Of a DNA stretch of 64,000 bases, positions 57,549 to 64,000 are shown in pieces. Within the stretch, counting starts at the first letter, position 1. The number at the start of each line of letters is the position of its first letter. The notes under the pieces were generated by a model. It made no database searches. It was not told where the DNA came from and saw only the letters and a program-made list of their open reading frames with translations. Made by a program: the position numbers and the translations under genes. The DNA is from Halichoerus grypus. Its lineage: Eukaryota; Chordata; Mammalia; Carnivora; Phocidae. The stretch spans positions 85,912,754-85,976,753 of the forward strand of contig NC_135721.1 in NCBI RefSeq assembly GCF_964656455.1, in the 5' to 3' direction.

Positions 57549-58280
57549 ATTTTAAAAAATTCCTCATATCAGTGAGGTCATATGATACATGCCTTTCTCT
57601 GATTGACTTATTTCACTCAGCATAATGGAGTAGTGAGGGGTGGGAGGGATGGGGTGACTGGGTGATGGACACTGGGGAGGGTATCTGCTATGGTGAACGC
57701 TGTGAATTGTGCAAGACTGTTGAATCACAGATCTGTACCTCTGAAACAAATAATGCAATATATGATAAGAAAAAAAAAAAAAAGAAGATAGCAGGAGGGG
57801 AAGAATGTAGGGGGGGAAATCGGAGGGGGAGAAGAACCAGGAGGGACGATGGACTCTGAAAAACAAACTGAGGGTTCTGGAGGGGTGGGGGGTGGGAGGA
57901 TGGGTTAGCCTGGTGATGGGTATTAAAGAGGGCACGTTCTGGGGCACCTGGGTGGCTCAGTCGTTAAGCGTCTGCCTTCGGCTCAGGTCATGATCCCAGG
58001 GTCCTGGGATCGAGCCCCGCATCGGGCTCCCTGCTCAGCGGGAAGCCTGCTTCTCCCTCTCCCATTCCCCCTGCTTGTGTTCTCTCTCTCACTGTGTCTC
58101 TCTCTGTCAAATAAATAAATAAAATCTTTAAAAAAATAAAAATAAAAAAAATAAAGAGGGCACGTTCTGCATGGAGCACTGGGTGTTATGCACAAACAAT
58201 GAATCATGGAACACTACATCAAAAACTAATGATGTAATGTACGGTGATTAACATAACAATAAAAAATTAAAATAAATAAA
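57549..58280 (+). mobile_element. Carnivore L1 3' UTR, copy 2, split by a SINE
   Basis: Begins 'attcctcatatcagtgaggtcatatgatacatgcctttctctgattgacttatttcactcagcataatgg', then 'gatggacactggggagggtatctgctatgg', a poly(A), 'gatagcaggaggggaagaatgtagg', a G-rich run at 57882-57904, and the same terminal ~150 bp as copy 1. A CAN-SINE occupies 57941-58151. No ORF2 coding remains. Confidence 0.88.
57941..58151 (+). mobile_element. CAN-SINE (SINEC) inside the L1 3' UTR
   Basis: Complete 'ggggcacctgggtggctcag' head, body and 'caaataaataaataaaatct' tail. Perfect 17-bp duplication 'taaagagggcacgttct' at 57924-57940 and 58152-58168, all L1 sequence. Close to the typical arctoid consensus, thus young. Confidence 0.98.
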
Positions 58281-58680
58281 AAGGGAGTGAGACCAAAAAA
58301 AAAAAAAAGAGAATCAAATGAACACTTTGTAGACCAAGAACTATCAGACTATATGGTATTATAATTTATTTGGGGGGAAAGAAGTGGGGAAACAAAATAA
58401 TGCACAGATTGACAGGAAAAGTGATCCCTCTGAAAAGTAAGTAGATTTGCTTTTCAAATACCAATAATCCAACCACCCCAGCTCCCACGCCAAACACCAC
58501 CACCGACAAATTAAGAGCCTTCCACCTTCACACTACAAATTCCAAAAGCCTCAATATTTAGGTGCAGGAAGAGCCATAACTATATAATTTAAGACACAGA
58601 CACCTGACTTGTAAATACAAATACATATTTTTGAATCCACAGAAACTTATATGTGAAAAAGAAAATCACACATGGAAACA
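58281..58680. other. Unique sequence after the L1 tail
   Basis: A-rich start with a poly(A) at about 58295-58308, then unremarkable sequence. Confidence 0.4.
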
Positions 58681-59400
58681 CATTGGCTGCTTCCGAAAAC
58701 TTGGCCCCGAAAGTTGACTATATTTTGCCATCGGCAGATGTTGTTGTTGTTTTATCATTGGAGACGTTGGTATTTTTACACACTTCAGAAAGGATCGCTG
58801 AAATCACGAACGCTTTTTAAAACAAACTTAAAGTAATCATTTACATTCGAGGTCCAAAACAAGGTCCAAGTAGGAGCCCGGCACTTTAATGAGATGTCCG
58901 TTTTTTTCCCCCTTCCCTAAACAAATGCAGAATGATGTGTGATTCACTTTTCAAGCCAGGTCACCTTTAAGAGCCCAGGGATGGTTGTTGCCACCGAATT
59001 ACTTGCCAGCCCTCGCCAGAGATGTCTGCCCGTGCAAAACCTGTGACAAAGGACTGAAATGACAGCACTCTGACTCACTCCTACATTGTGTTTGTTTAGG
59101 AAGGTCCTAGAAATTGTATTTCACCAACCACATTCGCTATCAACACACAATTATCTGGCTTAATCATGTGGAACAGTGGCAAATTCACCTGGGGCTTAAG
59201 AACTAATGACATTCTCGTCTGAGCTGCTTTAGTGAAATGGCCTAGCACCTGAAGCAGGAACAGCAAGATTGCTCAAGAAAATTTGGTTTTCTGTTTTCAT
59301 TTCACAGCATAGGGCCTCTGCTCAAATCAACAAACACTCCTGATTAAATAGCTGTGGTAGTCAACTTCTTCGCACTCGTGTGCGTGGCCCTGAATGTACA
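58681..59400. promoter_or_regulatory. Candidate conserved noncoding block
   Basis: No repeat for over 700 bp and varied composition with spaced motifs: 'caattatctggcttaatcatgtgg' near 59150 contains TTATCT (GATA) and TAATC words, and 'tgtttgtttagg' near 59090 is forkhead-like. No frame of note. Inference only. Confidence 0.25.
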
Positions 59401-60323
59401 TCGAGCACCCCAACCTTACAGGAAAAGAATTGTCTGTGACTTGTTGGTGATGCATTGTCTTTTTGATGGGGGAAATAAGTAAATGAATTGGCATTGAATA
59501 ATTTGGGTATGATTACAGTTATTAGTGTGGACGACCCCTCTGTGGCTGAAAACAACTCCTACACGGTCGCCCCAACGAGGTGCGAATACGCTCAGGTATA
59601 TATTTTCATTTCCTCTTGCCATCTGCAGCAAGGGCATTAAGATTCTGCTTACTCCTGAAAAACCCAGCCCCTACCCACGGCCTTAACCCCCAGTGTGCAA
59701 GGGCTTTGTAGAGTCACTGCTGACTCTGCTGCTAAATCCCAAGGAGAGGAGAGGCCAATTTTCAAAAGCTGGCAGTGGCAAGAAATTGAGTGTTCAGACT
59801 TCCAAATGCTTCAAAGAAAGGGTCAGGTGCCGTGTTCCTCCTGGAGGGCTGCAGGAGAAATGGCCTTCATTTATCAGAATAATGATTTATTTTCATTAGT
59901 ATGCAAAGGCAGACCAGGATAGCGTGCCAAATTCCTGGTTTCCCTCTTGGTGTGTGTTCCACACCAAATGTCCTTTTATGTTTATTTTTGTTTTATCCCT
60001 CTTGTTAGCAAGGGCCATGGGGCTCGAAGGTGATAAGCAGAATGCTTTCACATTAGCTAAATTATTTGGTGTCACTGCTAGCTCTGCTGCTAGACTTCTT
60101 CCTGCATCAGAGCCCAAAAGCCTTCCATTAAGAGAAATATTGGAAGTCCCTAGGTTTGCCAGCTGTAGATGTAGCTTCTATGTGCTCTGCCTCTAATTCA
60201 TCCGCGCTTTCCCTCTTTGCTTCCCAACTAACCACTCCTAACTCCCACAAACACCCACTATCCCAGTGAATAAGCAGAATACAGAAACTGGGATAAATGG
60301 TACTCAGGGCAGAAGCAATAATG
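59401..60323. other. Unique sequence, no gene recognised
   Basis: Frames of 68-90 codons (59693-60196) overlap in different phases and on both strands. A short internal similarity joins about 59708-59735 and 60069-60093. Confidence 0.4.
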
Positions 60324-60339
60324 ATGATGAGCCAAAATA

Positions 60340-60367
60340 TATTGCAATCTTTCAAAAAAAAAAAATA
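60340..60367 (+). mobile_element. Micro retro-insertion, 28 bp with poly(A)
   Basis: 'tattgcaatctttc' followed by about 12 A and 'ata' is bracketed by the identical 16-mer 'atgatgagccaaaata' at 60324-60339 and 60368-60383. The arrangement (short unique stub, A tail, target duplication) is that of an L1-mediated insertion truncated almost to nothing. Confidence 0.65.
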
Positions 60368-60383
60368 ATGATGAGCCAAAATA

Positions 60384-60826
60384 ATAAATTTTTTAAAAAG
60401 CAAATAAAAGTTAAGAATTAGCAAGAGTCTGAAGATTTGTCATCATACTGACTGTGAATGTTACATTTTTTAAAAAGAGGGGCATTTTATAGCAAAGTCT
60501 TTTGGTACTTGACAAACTAAATGTCTTTTGATTGAGCTCCAAAATCAACCTGTCTCATAATAAAATGCCTAACGACACAAATAGTGGTTCTCCAAGGATC
60601 CAGAGTGGAGAGATTCAGCACACAGTTTTCACTAGCCAAGAAAAATACATCTGGTTCCTTGGTAGACACCACCAATGTTACCGCTTGAATTGCTATGAAA
60701 CAAAATGTAATCAACCTTCATTTGTACAGTTCACATAAAGTTATTGTACACTCATCACAAATGTGCATGGCTACTAATCATTGGCCAGAAGCAGCAGCTC
60801 CTGGATTCATCAGAAAGAGAGCACAA
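60384..60826. other. Unique sequence, no gene recognised
   Basis: Opposing 65- and 68-codon frames at 60517-60738 are mirror-image chance frames. Confidence 0.4.
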
Positions 60827-61032
60827 GGAGCTCCTGGGTGGCTCAGTCGTTAAGCGTCCGCCTTAGGCTCAGGTCATAATCCCAGGGTACTGGGATTGAG
60901 CCCCGCATCAGGTTCCCTGCTCAGCGGGGAGTCTGCTTCTCCCTCCCCCACCACCCTTGCTTGTGTTCCCTCTCTTGCTCTCTCTCTCTCTCTCTGTCAA
61001 ATAAATAAATAAAATCTTAAAAAAAAATAAAA
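60827..61032 (+). mobile_element. CAN-SINE (SINEC), plus strand
   Basis: Head 'ggagctcctgggtggctcag' (two or three changes from the usual 'ggggcacctggg'), body, CT-rich middle, 'caaataaataaataaaatct' and A tail. Perfect 15-bp duplication 'agaaagagagcacaa' at 60812-60826 and 61033-61047. Confidence 0.97.
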
Positions 61033-61047
61033 AGAAAGAGAGCACAA

Positions 61048-61744
61048 TACAGCCCAAATTACAAACAGTAATATTTCTCTTAATAAGTAAGCACTTACAT
61101 ATCAGGCAGTTTACAGATGACGAATCAGGGCTCAGATAGGAAATACTATCAATTTAAAATCGAATACCTATGAGAAGTATGTCTACATCCTGCATTGGGA
61201 CTTTCTCAAGTATTTCTATGAAGGGTCAGAAGTGAAAATCACTTAGAAAAATTGAAAACCACACTTCCAAAATAGCACATATCCAAAAGTCCCTCATCTC
61301 GGTAATGAGCTCAGTAAAGAGTTTTGTTTTGTGTTTCTTCTAGCTTGAATCTTCTCCCTAAATCTCTTCTCCACCAGTCCCCCACTACCCACCCACAATG
61401 CTGATGTCATTTATCCATCACCCACTGTACAAAAGGGACCTACGAGCTAACAAGACACAATTCTGCCATGAAGAAGACCACAATGTGAGTATTGTGATGG
61501 GTATAGGGAAATAAAACTAACATGCTTTATAGCTTCTGCTGTAACTATAGAGACATACACAAGGGTTTAGGAAGAATTGAAAACAACTGTTTTTTTCTAT
61601 TGAAAGATTAAAGTGCAGAAACTTTCTACATACACACACACACACACAAATGATACGTTGCACAAGGTCTTAAAGGATCACCAAGAGTTTTGTTTTAGTT
61701 CTCAGAGGAAATGGCATTCCAAGTGGAAGAAATAGCGTTCATTC
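61048..61744. other. Unique sequence, no gene recognised
   Basis: (CA)n at about 61629-61649. Resembles a MIR in places (61110-61200), but not clearly enough to call. Confidence 0.4.
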
Positions 61745-62050
61745 ATTCATCTGCTCATTTATTCGCTCAATGATAGTTAGCAGTGTTCTAGACACTGAAA
61801 ATAGAATTGTGGGGAAAATGATATGATTCCTGCTCTCCTAAACTGGAGGTCTACTGGGGAGACATGAAATTATCCAATAATTACATAGTCACAAATTGTG
61901 CTGAGTGACATGAAGAAAAATAGCGACAGCAGTTCAGAGCAGTGCTAGGCCTCTCTGAAAAGGTGACATGTGAGCTGCAACGTCAGGGATGAAACTGAGA
62001 GAGCTGTGTGCACAATGGGGAGGACACCACAGGCAGAGAAGAAGACTCCT
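61745..62050. repeat. Ancient interspersed repeat fragment
   Basis: 'gctcatttattcgctcaatgatagttagcagtgttctagacactgaaaatag', 'cctgctctcctaaactggaggtctactggggagac', 'ctaggcctctctgaaaaggtgacatgtgagctgcaacgtcaggg' resemble the start of the long unnamed repeat seen at 5.09 kb, in the same orientation. Confidence 0.5.
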
Positions 62051-63044
62051 TCTAAGAGCTGTTCCAGTGACACCTAGACCAGTTAAATCTGACCATCGGT
62101 AAAGAGTCTAGACTTGTGGCCCCAAACGGATGAACTATGTAAACAACCCATTTCACAGAATTCTGACTATACTCTTCTCTCACTACTTCTGTGCTCCATA
62201 GAACCATCTGTGAATTCACTTCTTCCATGCATTTACTTCTAGACAGATAAGGGAAAAAAGAAAAATGGGATTATAAAGTAATATAAGAAAATCGGTGAAA
62301 AAAGGTTATCTCCTGAAAGCTATGGCTTTCTCTTGACATTACCAAAATATTCCTCTCCCTCTCCTACAGTCCTGTGGCAGAAATGGTCTTTCCTCAAAAT
62401 GAAAATTTTTCACCATCTCCCGCAGCAAGTTGAATTATAAGTCCGATCTAACCACTCAAACCCACATGAAGTACTTGTCTAAAAAAAAAACAAAAACAAA
62501 AACCCTGTTATGTTGCTCCATAATCTACCAGTTTCAAAAACAATCTCATAATTTCTAGTTAAGCGGGCTAAATTAAAAATACGCAAATTAATTCATTACT
62601 AAGTAGAACCCCATTTCTTTCTAACCTTAGAAACATATTTTAAGTTGCAAAAGGAAAATAGCACTCATGAGATATATGCTATAAGCTATAAGCTAAGGAC
62701 TATCAGGAAATGGTAGGGATAATTTATAATTGAAAACAAGAGGAAAAGTCCTTGTTTACCAAGTTGGAAAAACCCAGGAGTAAGAATACAGAGAAATCTA
62801 GGTACTGCTCAGCTGCTGACCAGCTGTGCTGCTATGTAAAATCCTCCTAAATTTCCTATTTCTTTTTGCTTCAGACTCTTCATCAAAGGTAGATGGCCCC
62901 TGGCCTCCCAAACTACTTGGGCAATGAGAAAATCAAATGAACTGCCATGGTTTAAAGAAATGCATTTCAAAAATCATCTAACTAAATCGTCATTATACGG
63001 TCCTTCCAAATGAGGTTCCTTAGATCATTAAAAGAGATAACAGA
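62051..63044. other. Unique sequence, no gene recognised
   Basis: AT-rich, with a poly(A) near 62480-62490. No exon or named repeat. Confidence 0.4.
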
Positions 63045-63220
63045 GGGCGCCTGGGTGGCTCAGTCCGTTAAGTGTCTGCCTTCAGCTCAGGTCATGATCC
63101 CAGGGTCCTGGGATGGAGCCCCGAGTTGGCTCCCTGCTCAGCAGGGAGTCTGCTTCTCCCTCTCCCTCTGCCCCCACACCCTGTCTCTCAAATAAATAAA
63201 ATCGTAAAAAAAAAAAAAAA
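63045..63220 (+). mobile_element. CAN-SINE (SINEC), plus strand, slightly shortened
   Basis: 'gggcgcctgggtggctcagt' head, body, shortened CT segment, 'caaataaataaaatcg' and A tail. Imperfect duplication (aaaagagataacaga / aaaagatggtaacaga) at 63030-63044 and about 63220-63235. The 61-codon and 95-codon plus frames here are SINE translations. Confidence 0.95.
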
Positions 63221-63529
63221 AAAGATGGTAACAGAAAGCTCCATTGGTCTATATGGGAACAGAGTTGTGGGAAAGCTTTCTGATAAAAAGGGACATGAGC
63301 AGAAGATTATATACTACTATGAACAAACCTACCATCAGTTTGTACATGTTTCTCCTTAGGAATTACCTCTAAAGGACCCAGTATGTGTACCAAAATAATC
63401 TCTTACCCTTTACCAAAAACCCCTCTGCCACTGGTTATAAAATGTTAATACTGGTCTGTCTAAATATTTTTGGCAAAGTTTCTTCCCAGGAGATTAGAAG
63501 AGTGCATTGCTCAATAGAAAGAGCTGAAA

Positions 63530-63890
63530 TGCTCCCCTAGTCCCACTCCTGGAGATTCTGATTCAATTGGTTGATTCAGTTAATTGGAACAGGATCCCAA
63601 GGACCTGGATATTTAACAAATACTACAAGTGATTCTATCTGTAGGTTTGAGAAACACCGTTGTGGCCGTGGTGAACCACTGAAGAGCTTTCAGCAGGAAC
63701 ATGGCACCACCCACACTATGCTGAAACCAATTTCTAAATGCTATCATCTGGAGAGTTTAGTGCTTTGAGTCTGAGATTGGCTGCTTGGAATTTGCTAGGT
63801 AGCTGTTAAAAATCCCAATACCCAGGCCAGAGTATGCCAGACCAATTACCAAAGAACCTCTAGAGGTAGGATCCAGGCACAGCATTTTTT
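63530..63890. mobile_element. Decayed MER-type DNA transposon pieces
   Basis: 'cctggagattctgattcaattgg', 'aggacctggatatttaacaaatactacaagtgattctatctgtaggtttgagaaacaccg' (63549-63660), and 'gccagagtatgccagaccaattaccaaagaacctctagaggtaggatccaggcacagca' (63826-63885) look like parts of one or two MER20/MER5-like elements. Boundaries are unclear. Confidence 0.45.
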
Positions 63891-63907
63891 GTTTGTTTGT
63901 TTGTTTT
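63887..63907. repeat. (TTTG)n tract
   Basis: Four TTTG units. Confidence 0.9.
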
Positions 63908-64000
63908 AATGGAGACAGATAAAGACACTTGATTCTGACATGTTACAGATACAGCGAGAACTTCCAAATTCCAAAAGTTCAAGTAAAACATAGAATTTTA
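63908..64000. other. Window end, nothing recognised
   Basis: Short unique sequence to the window edge. Confidence 0.4.

Overview
This window is nuclear DNA from a placental mammal, and I can find no protein-coding gene in it. The best organism call is a caniform carnivoran outside the dog family (bear, seal or weasel side). The evidence is the CAN-SINE (SINEC) elements: tRNA-Lys-derived heads, CT-rich middles and AATAAA/ATCTTT tails. Their body sequence is the arctoid type, not the canid SINEC_Cf type, and the L1 3' ends at 57.4-58.3 kb are the carnivore kind. That call rests on remembered consensus sequences, not on a search. Every long open frame is either inside a transposable element or low-complexity, or is a chance frame without splice or codon support. 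The window looks like intergenic gene desert or a very long intron.

Layout. 0-0.7 kb: the C-terminal part of a carnivore L1 ORF2 on the minus strand, running off the window edge. 0.7-9 kb: old MIR, MaLR-like and unassigned ancient repeats, then a head-to-head pair of CAN-SINEs (8.5-8.9 kb). 9-21 kb: mostly unique sequence with MIRs, a MER5-type DNA transposon fossil, a SINE nested in a SINE (17 kb), two long GAAA arrays and a candidate conserved element with a POU/homeobox motif cluster (17.8 kb). 21-30 kb: a TG...CA-bounded solo LTR (21.84-22.25 kb), MER5A, an MLT1 LTR, a very small L1 3' fragment, a minus-strand MaLR provirus remnant (26.6-28.5 kb), another old repeat and a hAT fossil. 30-41 kb: an L1ME-type 3' end, then a degenerate ancient L1 (about 34.2-38.9 kb) that later received three CAN-SINEs, then an L2 3' end split by a CAN-SINE. 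41-50 kb: largely repeat-free AT-rich sequence with enhancer-like motif clusters and an MLT1 LTR at 49.9 kb. 50-53 kb: an old L1-like stretch carrying an 84-nt U6 snRNA retrocopy. 53-64 kb: unique sequence that could be conserved noncoding DNA, two adjacent carnivore L1 3' UTRs (one split by a SINE), and three more SINE insertions.

There is no gene pathway to reconstruct. The main content is a readable insertion history. Many insertions have intact target-site duplications (TSDs), so their order can be inferred. The most interesting loci are the U6 retrocopy that stops at an internal AAA and has perfect 15-bp TSDs, a 28-bp poly(A)-ended micro-insertion at 60.34 kb, two head-to-head SINE pairs that could form long dsRNA, a recent 33-bp-period duplication at 22.4 kb, and several repeat-free candidate regulatory blocks.
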